A stretch of DNA of 64,000 nt from Undaria pinnatifida (GCA_012845835.1 JABAKD010000012.1:2965570-3029569), one strand, 5' to 3'; counted from the stretch's first letter, positions 20,357 to 31,689 are shown. Made by a program: numbers and translations. The notes: generated from the letters alone by a model not told the origin.

Positions 20357-23300
20357 TCAGGCTCGCAATGCCTTCTTTAAGTGTGTCGTGAGCGCCGCAT
20401 CAAAAATCCTGCTCGCGGTCAACTCGGGGTTTCGCCATGATCCGTCGATGGGCACCCACATGTGACCGTACTCTGCGATGGCCAGCGGCGGGATCATCCT
20501 ATACTGAACCGGGGTGATGTGTCCCACGCACCCCACCGAGAATAACTTTATCCCCTCCGTCAACAAACCAGCTACCTGGCCGAACGTAGAGCACCCCATC
20601 AGCACGCCATCCGCCTGAATTGTCCGCCAAGCAGGGCCGGTCATGATTGCGCGCAGCATTTGAGAGGCGTCAGTGAGGGGATCCACGCAGCGAAACGAGA
20701 CTGTTCGAAGCGCATTTATTTGGTGTTTTAGTGGTCCCATGGCAACCGACCAGCAGCAGCGGCACGTTTATATCGTCTCCCTTGAATTTGGAAGTAAAAT
20801 TAATTGTCTCATTCCCGCACTACTACTTGAGAGCATATCGTCTGCTGCATTTGTTTCATTCACCACCTACTTGAGAGGTATGCTGCGCACGGCGGGGGAG
20901 TCGACATATGGTATATGGCGCAATATAGGACACCTTAAACCCAACTTGTCCTACCTCTGGGAATCGCGGGACGACTTTTCCTCGTGACTCAATACACAGA
21001 ACGTTCGTCTCTAGGTGTTTCACCTATGGCCTCGTACCTGAATCATGCACGAAAGACATTCGCGGACGTTATCTCCGACGTGTAGGACCAGAGGTCTCCC
21101 CACTACGTGAAAAATGCCCGTCCGGTCCGCGTTGCAGTTGTTGGCACCTGCTCGCTTCTCCGGACAATCATCTGGCCTACGCGCACTGACACAAGCAGGA
21201 ATCTGCACCACCGTACGGTTATTAGCGGGGTAGGGTTAGAGAGTATAAAAAAAAGGGTCAGCGAAAGTCTTGCTCGTTTCAGAATTGTGTATTGTAGAGG
21301 CGCTTGGTTCGGGCTAGAAGAAGAGACGTTGCGACCAGTAAACTTCTTCGCGCATTTGCCCCACCGTACGCTTAGCTTGAACGCAAGGCGCCAACGACGG
21401 TAGGTGCTAAGCTTGTGGCTACCACAGACTTCGGAACTTCTTCCGCTGGGAGCAAGAACCGCAGCAAAAATGATCCCATCGCACATCAAACCGTATACTA
21501 CTGACGGGGTTTCCTTCGTTCGGCGGACCATTGATACTGTATGAAAAAATCGCGTACCGGCGGCAAAGGGACTGGCCGAACAACTAGCAAGGCTGTGAGG
21601 TGGTTGACAATACTAATAGTAAGTCTCTGACTGGTTAATACAGTAGTGGGCTAGGTACACAGCCGTTGGTTACATGTGGCCATCTGAAGTTTTGCGCCGT
21701 TGCACCTGACTGGCGTGTTAGTGGCTCTACTGTTTGTGTTCAAAAAAGGAATCGACAGTTAGTTAGCTTTTTCTCGGCCACTATGTAGCTTGAAGTCCAG
21801 CAGACGGGCAGGCCTAGCAATTCCCTGGTAGGATAGACGCACCTGCTTCAGCGGTGCGGATGACACGTCCGATATACTTTGTCAGCCGAACTTCAGCTAT
21901 ACACCAGGAGCACATCATCGTGCACGATTTAGACTACGGTACCCGTTTCCCGCCGTATGGGGTCCTTAACTCTGTTCAACGACCCCAACAACTGATCCTG
22001 CTCGAATTCAAAGTCCCCCCCCCCCAAATGGGGGGACCGTTGTATAGGATTTAACCGTTGGAGCCCAATGTGGGTTCCGGTGCAGAAGGAAGCATACCTC
22101 GTCAACCTCCACGGGCCATGCCGGAAACTCCGGGAATACCCCTGTTTCGCCGGACGGGCAGGGAAGTTTCGTCTCCGTGAAGATGTGGAACATTGGCGCG
22201 AACAATCCCTTTGCCACCACCGCCTCCGTCACTACGTCCATGAAATCGTGCAATCGGTCGAAGTAGCTCGAATGTGGATCGCCTTGGATGCTCGTTCTGT
22301 CTCCCATTCTTACATGAATCGCAAAATTAAGCTGAGACGGGTTGTAGTCACACTCAGGTCTTTCGTTGTACCTGCGCGCCAATCGGGATCAGCGAGCACG
22401 AAAGCGGGAGCTGCCCTAATGAGTGCTAGTGGAAACGACCACGTTCTGCACTTTTGCGAACCAGGACCAAGAGATGAGTGCTAGTGGAAACGACCACGTT
22501 CTGCACTCACTTTTGCGAACCAGGACCAAGAGATGCCGAGTTCTTCGTTTGGTTGAGTGCATTGCACCACGGCTAATACAATCGGCAAGCAAGCGTTGTA
22601 AGATCCGAAACAGACACCGAATGAGTGGGGCGAAGTCCTACCGGGCACCCCACCTTGCAGGCTTCGGTCTACCTTCCATATTGTGGATGCCGGGTTGACA
22701 GTATAGAGAATCTCGCTGGAACGGAATACGAACGCTACAGCAGGATTGTACAGGACCTACATTTTCTGAGGTTCCATCCAAAACATGAGGAGCTCTTCAC
22801 CTTTTCACCTTACAAAGTCGTTCTACGGTAGCCATCCCAACTTTTCTTTGACGAAATCGCCGGTTTTGACACCAGCTCCCGGCCGCATCTACTGACATTC
22901 GGTGCCCCTTGCCACCTCTACGTCATCATTCGACAGGCCTTTGCAAACAAGAAAATGTTTGAGGATGCTTTTGTTCATGGCACCCTTCTTGTGTCGAGCA
23001 GCCATGAAACTTTCGCTAAAGAAAATGGCCGGTTTGGTGAGAGGGCTATAGTAGAATCGGTCTACAACCGACTTTGAGCAAGAGTGCCTCACTTGGAGAG
23101 CACTTCACCTCACATTACAACCGACTCTAAGCGATAGTGTGAGCTGAGCTCGATGAGGCAACATTCCATGGGTCCGGTATCTAACGAAGCATGTTGCAAC
23201 ATACACATCTCGGATCCAAAGATACATTTTGTGTAAAATAGACACTAGACCCTCAGTTGAGACGCCCCGTCAGTGAAAAATGTTTGCGCTAAAATGCGCA

Positions 23301-24449
23301 ACCCTAATCCTTACCGCACCACGCACGGGTCGGAGGCCACGCGTAAGAAGACAAAACAAAAGGTGCTCACCATAATCGCGGGAATTCGTGGAAGTTGGAC
23401 CTCATGGTGGTCAGCACCTCTCTGGCGATCGTGCGTTTGTACTGATCCCAGCTCCCCAGTGCTAGCGTATATTTGCTTCCCACGGACGGGTGGAACGTGA
23501 AGCGCAACCGGAAATCGTCCGGGAGACCATCCCAGCCTAGTTCATTGATCTCCTCCAACGCTGAGATGAGGTCCTCTTGGTCGTTTGGGTCTCCCTGCGC
23601 GACAGCGTAGTAGAACAGCTTGGACAAACCATGTGGCCGTGATTTATGGGCCACCATCGGCAGAACACGCGTAAATTGTTGGAGTACACCAAGGCCAAAG
23701 GAGTTTTCGTCGGGGTTTTTTTTTCAAGATTTTGTCTACACTCAGCAAAGAGTTCCTCAGGCGAGGGACCCGAGAAGGAGCTTGTACACCGCGCCCACAG
23801 CATGCGTCCATGCAGAGAACCAACCACTCACCGTGACATTCCTGAAGGTAGCCCGAGGCTCTGGGACGGATGGTTTGTCCAGGTTAAAAAAACGCAGCCA
23901 GTTCACTAACTCGCAGCTCTCCAGGTCTTCCTCGCCAAAGGCGCCTTCCGGGGCAGATTCTAGTTCCTTCTCACCTATGGAAGCATGGCAGTACAACGTG
24001 CCACCTTCCGGCCCCTCTTCGCTTTCCTCGTCATAGTACCCAAAGTCGGGGGTTACGAAGTCGCAGCCGACTTCCGCGGCGTACAGCCAGGCCGCTAAAT
24101 GCCTGGTCACTTCGCTGCCAATTCCGTCCGCCCTAACCAGCGGCTGAACAACGCAAGGTTGGCCTCTTTGTCGCATCTCAGCGGCGATTTTTTTCACGAG
24201 GCGACGATCGGGGTAGTCGACGTGGAGAGCCCCGGGAATCGTGTCCGCCCAGGCCGACCAAACGCTCATACATTCTTCAAGCGTCCAGGAAACACCCGCA
24301 TTGCCGCTGGCGAACTCAACGCACGCTTCCATTGGCGTAATTCCACTTCGTTCTGCAGTGCTGCGTGCGACTGCGGCGAAGACGTGTAGAGGAAAAACCC
24401 CAAGAACCGCCGACAGCAGCCTCCATAATCGAATTCTGAATGCTGCCAT
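20357..24449 (-). CDS. Fucosyltransferase-like glycosyltransferase gene, five-exon model
   Basis: The only convincing host gene. Exon model (minus strand): 24449-23371, 22371-22098, 21202-21038 and 20614-20357 (stop at 20357). The first block may hold more than one exon. All introns are GT-AG and all phases agree: exon end TG joins G to give Trp, and the other two joins are phase 0. The model gives about 591 residues. Residues 8-27 form a hydrophobic signal anchor, so a Golgi type II enzyme is likely. Other marks are RADGIGSEVTRHLAAWLYAA, FAIHVRMGD (about 376-384), FTETKLPCPS, LVLHVGDNVRECLSCMIQ and ADGVLMGCSTFGQVAGLL. The HxRxGD motif and the late Cys-Ser-Thr-Phe block resemble nucleotide-sugar sites of fucosyltransferases. 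The start was chosen for G at -3 and G at +4; an upstream in-frame ATG lies at 24521. Two compensating one-base shifts near 23766 and 23725 need checking. Confidence 0.75.
20615..21037 (-). other. Intron of the glycosyltransferase gene (423 bp)
   Basis: Donor ATTCAG|GTACGAGG at 21037 and acceptor CAATTCAG|GCGGATGG at 20615, phase 0. The joined protein reads CLSCMIQ then ADGVLMGCS, a smooth join. Confidence 0.72.
21203..22097 (-). other. Intron of the glycosyltransferase gene (895 bp)
   Basis: Donor GAC-GAG|GTATGC at 22097 and acceptor GGTGCAG|ATTCCT at 21203, phase 0. An alternative acceptor 15 bases further on has a better pyrimidine tract but would break the phase. No repeat was recognised inside. 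Confidence 0.65.
22372..23370 (-). other. Intron of the glycosyltransferase gene (999 bp) with a MITE
   Basis: Donor ATG|GTGAGC at 23370 and acceptor CGCGCAG|GTACAAC at 22372 (minus strand). It contains the 250-bp MITE copy 2 and a direct duplication of about 54-59 bp (22421-22474 and 22475-22533, starting GAGTGCTAGTGGAAACGACC). Confidence 0.75.
22817..23062 (+). mobile_element. 250-bp MITE, copy 2, inside a host intron
   Basis: 246 bp, starting GTCGTTCTACGGTAGCC and ending GGCTATAGTAGAATCGGTC. Flanks TACAAA (22811-22816) and TACAAC (23063-23068) agree at 5 of 6 bases, a likely target duplication. Confidence 0.8.
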
Positions 24450-25094
24450 AACAGATCCTGAAAACGCGGCGCGAGCGGGAGAGCGGAGGAGATGGAGGGG
24501 GCGGCGAGAATCAAGACGCATTTTTTTGTGCCCATAGGCTCCCTTTTTTATTTTTCCTACTTTTCTTGTTTTCGGGAACGTTTATGGGTGATCTACGTTA
24601 AAGATTACGTTGCAGGTTGTCGGGTGGTGTATAAAAGCAACAGATGGCAACAACTGTATTGATGTTATGCGTGTTGTTGCCTAGCTGCAGAAGAAAGACC
24701 CAGCCAACCTCTCTTCCTAGCCAGCCATTTGTCACGGTAGTCCCAGGCAGGCGCTGGAAGTGCGCATCGCATGCTTCCAGGTAGGCCTGCGTGTGGATCG
24801 TCAGAAACGTTCATGCTAAGCCATGCGATGAGGGCCTTCCGCTAATAGGTTATGTGAGCCTCGGATCGTGTAATGTACCGCAGAGCTAAACGCCACGAGT
24901 ACTTCGGATCGCGTAATTACCACAGAGCTACGAGCCACGAGGTACATGGAGCGAAAGGTACATCTGAGGCCCGAGAATCTGCTTCCACTGTGAGCTTTGC
25001 CACAGGGCTGCCAAAATCATCGCTATCTGAAGCTGCTGCTGCGAGCTGCTATCGGTGCGTCGAAAACCATCTTTGAGCGACTACAACGTCGGCG
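24450..25094. other. 5' flank of the glycosyltransferase gene
   Basis: Probable promoter and leader region. An in-frame ATG at 24521 would add 24 residues. A TATAAAA at 24629 lies on the plus strand, the wrong strand for this gene. No other element is clear. Confidence 0.4.
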
Positions 25095-25850
25095 GGGTGT
25101 ACTGCTGTTACAACGGAGGACGTCCCCAACCGACAATATTTGGAGATTATCGTCCAAGAACCCCCGGAGAAGTATAGGAACATCACGCAGGCAGCATTTT
25201 TTTTTTCTCACTTCTTCTTTCCAGCTTCTGAACAAAAGCCGTGGTCATAGGTGTCGTCCCTTCTCCCCCCCGGTTCTTGCTTTCAATTTTTATCGCGCGT
25301 AGGGTTCAGCAATCCCACTGCTCGTCGATTTTTCATCGAGTGATGCTACCTCACGCTCTCGCGCTTTCCACAAGTCAATTTGTGCACAAGAAAATTCCCT
25401 ACGAATTTAAACATGTATGCACTCGGGGCGACTCGAACGCACGAAACTGACATATACCAGGCTCGAAGATAAGCTGATAAGTCACGGGGGCGACCGGTAC
25501 AAATGTAACCACCCCCGACTTTGATCCGCCACATACCCAAGCTACCATGCATCATCTGTGCTTGGACGACTTGTCGCGCAACAATGGCAAGGGTGGGCGT
25601 ATCGCGGGGCGTAGCATCACCATGCAGGCAGCAGACGAATCCAATAGCATCTGCCACAACTGCGGGGGGGTCGAGCACGTACGGGCGGCCGCACCGTGCC
25701 TAGCAATGCCTGCGGGAACAGCAGCAGGCCCGCTAGAAGCTGTTACCGCTAGGCAGAATAAACCTCGATGGGGAGGAGGCACTGGGCAAAAGTGGTGCAA
25801 AGTGCGTAAGGCGCCCACACACAGCAAGGCAGAGTGCTACGTGTAAGTAG
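25095..25850 (+). pseudogene. Retrotransposon gag fragment, split by a SINE
   Basis: Left part (25095-25196) encodes DVPNRQYLEIIVQEPPEKYR, in the style of copia gag (a PEKYR block). Right part (25500-25850) holds a degenerate knuckle SICHNCGGVEH and then KWCKVRKAPTHSKAECY, matching the second Cys-His block seen in many copia-type gags. A SINE (25197-25495) separates the two parts. No pol was found after it. The assignment rests on short motifs and is tentative. Confidence 0.5.
25197..25495 (-). mobile_element. tRNA-derived SINE, copy 2
   Basis: Inverted copy of the 18696 SINE. The poly-A tail appears as a T run at 25197-25206 and the tRNA-like head lies at the right end (GGTCGCCCCCGTGACTTATC on the minus strand). 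The A and B boxes are more diverged than in copy 1. It is inserted in a gag fragment; no target duplication could be made out. Confidence 0.8.
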
Positions 25851-26529
25851 CTCCGCGCTCACAGACACACGCAGTGTGCGCACAGCGATTGTACCCAGCG
25901 CCCGAATCCACCTAAATGACAACGAAATCAGAGCGGCGGTCTGTTTCGAAGCAGCGCACCAACCGCCACGATGAGTTTGAACGGAGAGTTTTAATTTTGG
26001 TCGGTGAAAACTACGCCGCAGCCGGATCACTACTACATGGTGTCACTGGAGCAAGCAAAAATATCATGGGCCGCTGGAGCATCGTACCAACGCGGGGTCG
26101 TTGCAAAAACGTTGGCGGGATCGCTGCAAACATCAACGCTTGGGTTCGTCGCAAGGACCCCTCCCCAAATCGTGTCAGCAGTCTCCGATAGGGACTACCG
26201 AAGCTTCCGGGGTCGCCGCAACATCAACGTGGGGTTGTTCTCTTTCGGGACTGGGGCGCACAATCATATTTCGGATCCACTGGGGCGGAATGTCTTCTGG
26301 AAATGCCGCATCATCATCGATCGTTCGGGTTTACAATAATATAGCTTCTACTGGGGTCGGACGACATCATCATCGTTTAAGACAGGGCCGGAACATCGCT
26401 TCTGGCGTCTATGGGCATCGTCGTCGCGTTCACGTACCAATTATCCCATTTGCTTGCTTTGTAGAAAGCACATCAGTATACCGTACATGCAACGAAATAC
26501 ATGCTATGTGCGAATGCTTCACATTAAAC
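25851..26529. other. No gene recognised
   Basis: Short frames only. Phrases such as GGGGTCG.CGCAAC recur loosely (26090-26240), suggesting an old tandem structure. Confidence 0.35.
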
Positions 26530-26650
26530 CGATAGTGCCACCCATCTACATCCACCACAACCAGTGTCCGTGCAGATGCCTCCTGGAGAGAGGCGAGCTC
26601 TGTGGTCACAAACTACAAGACCGAGATGCGCATTGCAAGCGCAGCAAGGT
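26530..26650 (+). repeat. Dispersed repeat R2, copy 1
   Basis: Contains CATCTACATCCACCACAACC and GAGCTCTGTGGTCACAAACT. Related copies lie at 36340-36480, 44840-44960 (inverted), 45330-45430 (inverted) and 45540-45640. An A/G-rich tract follows at 26725-26890. No coding capacity was recognised. Confidence 0.6.
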
Positions 26651-27744
26651 TGTTTGGCCATACAGTACCAACGGCAATGAATACAAGAGCACAGCATAGG
26701 CAAGCCTGCACACCAGGCTATTGGCAATGAAAAAAAAGCAGAAGAAAATAAAAAACAAGGAAATTAATTGGAAAGACAGAGAGAAATAGGAACGCAGGGA
26801 GGAGGGAAGAGGCACAAAGGAAGAACAAAAAATGAGTCGAAGAAGACGACACGACGACGAAAATGAAAACAAAGCGAAACAGATAGCCAGCAAGCCAACT
26901 ATTTAGCATTTATAGCAACAAAGCAAACGACACGCCACAGAAACCAACATTGGTGGCAGCAACCACACTGGGTTCCGACGGCAAATTCTGCAGGAGTAGG
27001 AGAATTGCCTCATGGCCTATCACCTATTTTGCTGGTTCTGACGACAGAGGCGCCCATACCGCCATCATCCCCCCCGTACCGAATACGAAAACAAGCTTGA
27101 AAAAAGAAGCAAGCAAAACCACAGCAGCAGCAGATGACACCATCCAACCGGCATCGGACAGCACCCAAACTGGAATCCGAATGCAACTACCAGACGGTCA
27201 GGAGCCTTGCTGCCTGGTCTGTCTCCTACTTACTGTGTCTACGACGCCGGTGTCCATACCGACACCCTTGCCTCCACAACCCGCAAGGGTACCCAAACGG
27301 AAACAGAAAAGGCAACCAAAGAAAAAGGAGAGACGAAGAAAGGGACAAAAAGGATGAACGGGAGAACCATTTCAGCATGAACCAGCATACCGGCGGTGGT
27401 AGTATGGCCGACAGCCCCCCCCCAGGAGGTATTCAGCAGACTACCCATAAAACAATAACAAAACACAACGTAGTCGCAGTAGTTTGAGGTCTGCAGACAG
27501 GTTCTGTCTACTATTAATAGTCGACCTGGTGCCTTGCTACCCTGCTTGCCGCCTCCTTTTTTGCTTTCGTCAACCGCAGTTCTATTACCCCCCCTCCCCC
27601 CCTTTCGGCTTTGGTCTCCCTGCATCCGGGCCGAGCGGCGCTCCGAGCTCTTTTTTTGCCCCCTGTACGGGCCACCTAGCCATGAACCGTTCACCTGCTT
27701 CGAGGAACCCCCAGCACCACTGCCCCGCTTCTTTGCTGCATGAA
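26651..27744. other. A/G-rich tract and unassigned sequence
   Basis: An A/G-rich tract at 26725-26890, then about 0.85 kb with no recognised feature up to the second LINE. The part next to 27744 may be the LINE 3' region. Confidence 0.4.
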
Positions 27745-29180
27745 CCTACAGTACGATTTCAACCCCAAACTGCCGTGGGGAGAGTCTTCCGTGGAGCCTT
27801 CGGTGGACCGAAAAATGGCGAGGTCGTCTCTCAGGGTTCTGAGCCAGTTGTTCAGTGGCCCGCCTGGTCACGTCTTTTTTCCACTGGCTATATGCGCAAG
27901 TATCATTCGATTGGGTAATCGCCCCTTTTGTTTGCCGCGCCATTGCCCCAGCGAAGGAGAGCTTCGATGCTCTTGCATTTCGTCTTCTTGAAGGCCTTGG
28001 CGTACGAGAGGTTGCTGTGGTCCGCACGACGCTGGAAGCCAAGGACTCGCCGGAGGACTTCGAGGTGCGCCCTTTTGAACTTGTCATCATGAATCGCGTT
28101 GAGGCTCCACGTCACACACCCGTACAACAGGGTTTCAATCATCTCGGCCTTCAGCAGGCAGATCTTGAGGTTGAGCTGGGCGGCCGTCGTTTTGTATGGC
28201 TCTGGATCGAACCGCATGTAGCGTGCCCTCATGAGCCTAACCCGTCGATCGATCTCAACCATGAGATCAACGTATGCGTGGATGACGTCGCCGATGTATG
28301 GAAACTGCATTGTCGGTTTATTATACCTCTATTGTGCTGTTTCGATGACGCACAGTGGAGCCCGGATGCAAGGTCCCGTGTTTGCAGCAGCGTGGTCTCC
28401 GTCTTATTGTCCGAAACGTGAGGCCTGCTTCGAAGACGGTCACAACGGCTGTCATCATTTGGGCAAGTCCCTCGGCCGATTTCGAGACAATGTCGGTGTC
28501 ATCGGCGTATAAGCATTTCCCCCACAGCCCTCCGCACGCATGTCAACTGTTCCTTGTCTCTGCCCCCCGCCATCGCCTTCGAGGTGGACTAGCTTCTGTA
28601 TGATTTCTTTCGGCCTCGCTCAAGAGAACGAGGACAACGTGTCACGCAGCGGCGAAGAGCATGTTGAACAACAGCAACGGCGATACCACGCAACCCTGAC
28701 GGAGCCCCTGCGTAACGTCAAACCATGCACACCGTCGTTCGTACGCATGCGAGCCCGCGTACCGAAGTGGAACTGGCGGATAACTGCAATTATCTTCTTG
28801 GTACACCGAAGCGTGTGAGCACTTCCCACAGTAGCTCTTTTCCGGGCCGCGTGTCGTACGCTCTCTGCAAGTCGATGAAGCACATGTACAAGACAAGGGA
28901 ATTTCCTCCCTCGTCGGGGTTCTTGCAGTCGGTGCACGACGAACAGCATATCCCCTGTTGATCTCGAACGGAAGTCGCACTGCTCCTATGGGGAGGATTT
29001 CCCTTTGTTCGCCGTAGTTGCTGAGGCAATACGCGCCAATTTTCGACAGCATCTACTTGTAGGGCAACAAGTGAAATCATGTTGGAGTTCTTGCAGTCAA
29101 AACAATCTCTCTTGTTGTGAAGGACCTTGATGGTTGCATATTTCTATTGATCGGAGGACATTGCCCGCTTCCCAAAACAT
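27745..29180 (-). pseudogene. LINE copy of a second subfamily, heavily decayed
   Basis: Minus-strand reverse transcriptase remains. ATIKVLHNKRD-like residues lie near 29115, the motif B block [13 protein letters not shown] near 28700, and the C-terminal part (KAEMIETLLYGCVTWSLNAI, then HLEVLRRVLGFQRR and LSYAKAFKKTK) at 27940-28170. It differs from LINE copy 1 throughout and carries many frameshifts. The catalytic Tyr-Ala-Asp-Asp box could not be read in frame. A plus-strand relative lies at 45810-46075. Confidence 0.75.
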
Positions 29181-29264
29181 TGACAAAATATGCTGTGAAA
29201 GCAAACCGCGTTTTGGGCATGGGGGTGCATTCTATTTATGCACCCCTAGGGGTGTATAGAAATC

Positions 29265-29440
29265 CGCGGACTGCCACTGTCATATCCACGGCAGTATCCG
29301 CGACAACGTTTACGGGCGTATTCACGTCCAAGGAAATGTTCACGCCAATATCCTCGGTGGTGTCCGCGGCCATGTCCGCGGCAATGTTCGCGGTAACGCT
29401 CACGGCAATGTCCGCGGCAATGTCCACAACAACATGGACA
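29265..29440. repeat. Minisatellite built on TCCGCGGCAAT
   Basis: Imperfect units of about 12-18 bp, such as GTCCGCGGCAATGTTCGCGG and TCCACGGCAGTATCCGCGAC. The palindrome CCGCGG recurs. Both strands stay open as low-complexity peptides because unit lengths are multiples of three. Confidence 0.75.
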
Positions 29441-30289
29441 CGATGTTCCGTCAACCGTGTCTTGGAAACTCTTGAGAACATACATACATGGCACCTGCCA
29501 GCTCTTCCCAACTATCTTTACTTACTTGCGTTGTCGCGCTCTGGTTGGTACGTACGAGAGAGCTTCGATACGTTGTGCAGGACTTGGTGTACTACTATGC
29601 TGTGCTTGTGGTAGATGCCCGACGACAACCTACTACTGTACTTTTATCACACGAGCTGGGCATACGCTTGAGATTTTGAGCAGAAGGATCGGGGAGGGGC
29701 AAAAATAGACGTGTTTGTACCTAGTACGACATACTTCGAAGTATGAACGAAGAATTAAGTGAGCATGGGTCGTAAATAGGATGTAAACTGATAACTTGCA
29801 AAGACCAAGAGCTTCATGTTCCATCAAGCAAGCCGGATGCCGCATGCACGCATGTTGTGCGAAATACAAAGGACGCAGAGAAAGAGAGGTGCTGTTGTAT
29901 CTTGTTATTGCTGAGGTTGCAAACGAAGGCAATTCCTTCGCGCATCATCAAGTGCACTACTCGTAAGTGCCGCTTGTGGTTGTATGCTTCTCTTGGCAAG
30001 TCAGATTTCGATGACTTGGATGTTCGACTATTCAGGCGCCTAGTGTAGAGCGGCTCACGGGGAGATGGCTCTCGATACCCGACGAGGCCCCATCAGGCAG
30101 AGAAAAGAAGATGAAAAAAAAATAGTTGTTATCGTACACCAAAGTGGACTTGCTCATGCAGGTTTTAGAATCCTGTGACCAAATATCCCTCGGTGGGCGA
30201 GGCAACAGAAACAACATATTTGTTTCGTAAAAATAAACAACAATAAAAATAAATGCGGATTTTGTCGAGGTTGCGTTGTTCTTGACCAA
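29441..30289. other. No gene recognised
   Basis: About 0.85 kb with no recognised gene or repeat. Confidence 0.35.
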
Positions 30290-31135
30290 GGCAGTGTCGT
30301 ACGTTTCTTGGAAGTACCATGGGTTACCCCATGGGCTACCCCATGGTGAACCCCACACGGGCAGTGATACACATTACTTGACAGTTGGGGTCACTTTGAC
30401 CGGTATTTCGTATGGGGAAGAGTTAGGGTTAGCATTAGTTAGCATGGTTGAAAAAACACAACAAAGTAGAACATCCAGGCGCTGTTCTACATCATGGCTT
30501 ATCCCATGACGTTTTGTAGGTCTATGGAGTATGGCATGGGATAATCAAGGACCCCAGCGGGATACCCCATGGGCGTACGGGATAATGATACCACATGGCG
30601 CACCCCATGATGGAGATACCCATGGCAGCACCCATGCATGGGTATAATCCTATGTATGGCGTGGAGCGATCCCATGGTTTACCCCATGATCTACCCCCAT
30701 TTATTACCCCATGGTGTTTACCCCACGTTGTCACCGTGGGGGGTAAACCATGGGGTAAACTATGGGTGGTGTCTTACAATATTGTGTTTTTTCAACCATG
30801 CTAACTAACCCCAACCCTAACCCTAACCCTAACCCTAACCCATACGAAATACCGGTCGAAGTGCCTCCGAATGACATAACTGTGGTTAGAAGTGTCAAAT
30901 AGCGTGCACATCACTGGGGTTATGCCACGGGATACACCATGGGGTAGCCCATGAGTCACGACGGGGTACTCCATGGGCTACCTCATGGGGTTACTCCATG
31001 CACTGCTTGGGATATCTATATGGGTGATACCCCATGAGGTGACCCATGGGGTATCCCGAGGTCTAACCTAAGGGGTACTCCATGTATCCCCCCCATGGGG
31101 TCGTCCATGCTCCACGGGACAACATAGTCTACCCC
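30290..31135. repeat. CCATGGGG-rich foldback region with telomere-like repeat
   Basis: Dense with CCCATGG and ACCCCATGGG units, each near-palindromic. Two inverted arms of about 95-105 bp (30372-30466 and 30783-30890) share ACCGGTATTTCGTATGGGG and GCATGGTTGAAAAAACACAA and enclose about 320 bp, so the region can fold back on itself. The right arm holds four to five CCCTAA units (30813-30841) where the left arm has only a single TTAGGG. No coding capacity is recognised. Confidence 0.75.
30805..30841. repeat. Interstitial telomere-like (CCCTAA)n
   Basis: AACCCTAACCCTAACCCTAA and onward, four to five perfect units, preceded by the variant CTAACCCCAA. The run is far too short for a telomere and lies inside the foldback arm. 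A degenerate TTAGGG-like stretch also occurs at 44465-44520. Confidence 0.85.
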
Positions 31136-31464
31136 ATAGGGTTTGGTCTATCGCTTAAGCGCTATCGGCAAACAAGCTTCCGCAACGGTGGGGGTGTCCC
31201 TCTTCTCACTGTTAATACCGGGTTTGAGCCACTCGCACTATTAATAGTGACTCTATACCGCATTGGCATAGTTACTTCATCAGGAGATGCTTTTTGGCAC
31301 GGCGTAGCTCACCATTCCATCGCGCATTTACGTCGCAACCTTAAAACAACATCATGTCGTCATGAAAACGAACAGGGGGGTCACTCGCGAGAGAGTCTCC
31401 GAGCCACAGCGAAAAAAAGGACCCAAACGTCAACCCTCTACCGCAGTCTTGATCTCTACCTGGT
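31136..31464. other. No gene recognised
   Basis: Holds GGGTTTGAGCCACTCGCACT near 31205, related to hairpin motifs at 4560 and 19235. Nothing else is seen. Confidence 0.4.
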
Positions 31465-31640
31465 ATAGCATTAACTCGCATAATCAAGTCCTTGGTCACA
31501 GGACAGACTCCAATCACTCTGGTGTGGAAGAACACCCCGAAGAGAAAAATAAAGCAAGCCACAAGTGGTACGTATATCATGCCTAAAGCAAGTCAAGCAT
31601 CCGCCAACAAATGTAAAAAATGAGATTGGAAGTCAGCCTG
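31465..31640 (-). mobile_element. LINE 3' end, copy 4
   Basis: Short piece of the LINE 3' untranslated region (GCATTAACTCGCATAATCAA, then GGTCACAGGACAG), inverted relative to the plus strand as in copy 1. It is diverged and lacks any coding part. Confidence 0.75.
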
Positions 31641-31689
31641 GGTACGTACGGACGTACGTGCCAGGCCCATATATGTATATTATAAAAAA

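Noticed and set aside
20620-20740. Upstream extension of the last glycosyltransferase exon, with an acceptor at CGAACAG
   Set aside because: It would enter in phase 1, while the previous exon ends in phase 0; the acceptor at 20615 is in phase and gives a smooth protein join.
23725-23762. A tiny intron explaining the frame change in the glycosyltransferase gene
   Set aside because: A GT...AG pair there would be only about 34 bp and leaves the wrong frame downstream, while the other introns are 423-999 bp.
24625-24640. TATA box of the glycosyltransferase gene
   Set aside because: TATAAAA lies on the plus strand, while the gene is on the minus strand and no plus-strand gene follows.
30805-30841. 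A chromosome end
   Set aside because: Only four to five CCCTAA units, with unique and repeated sequence on both sides; it is interstitial.
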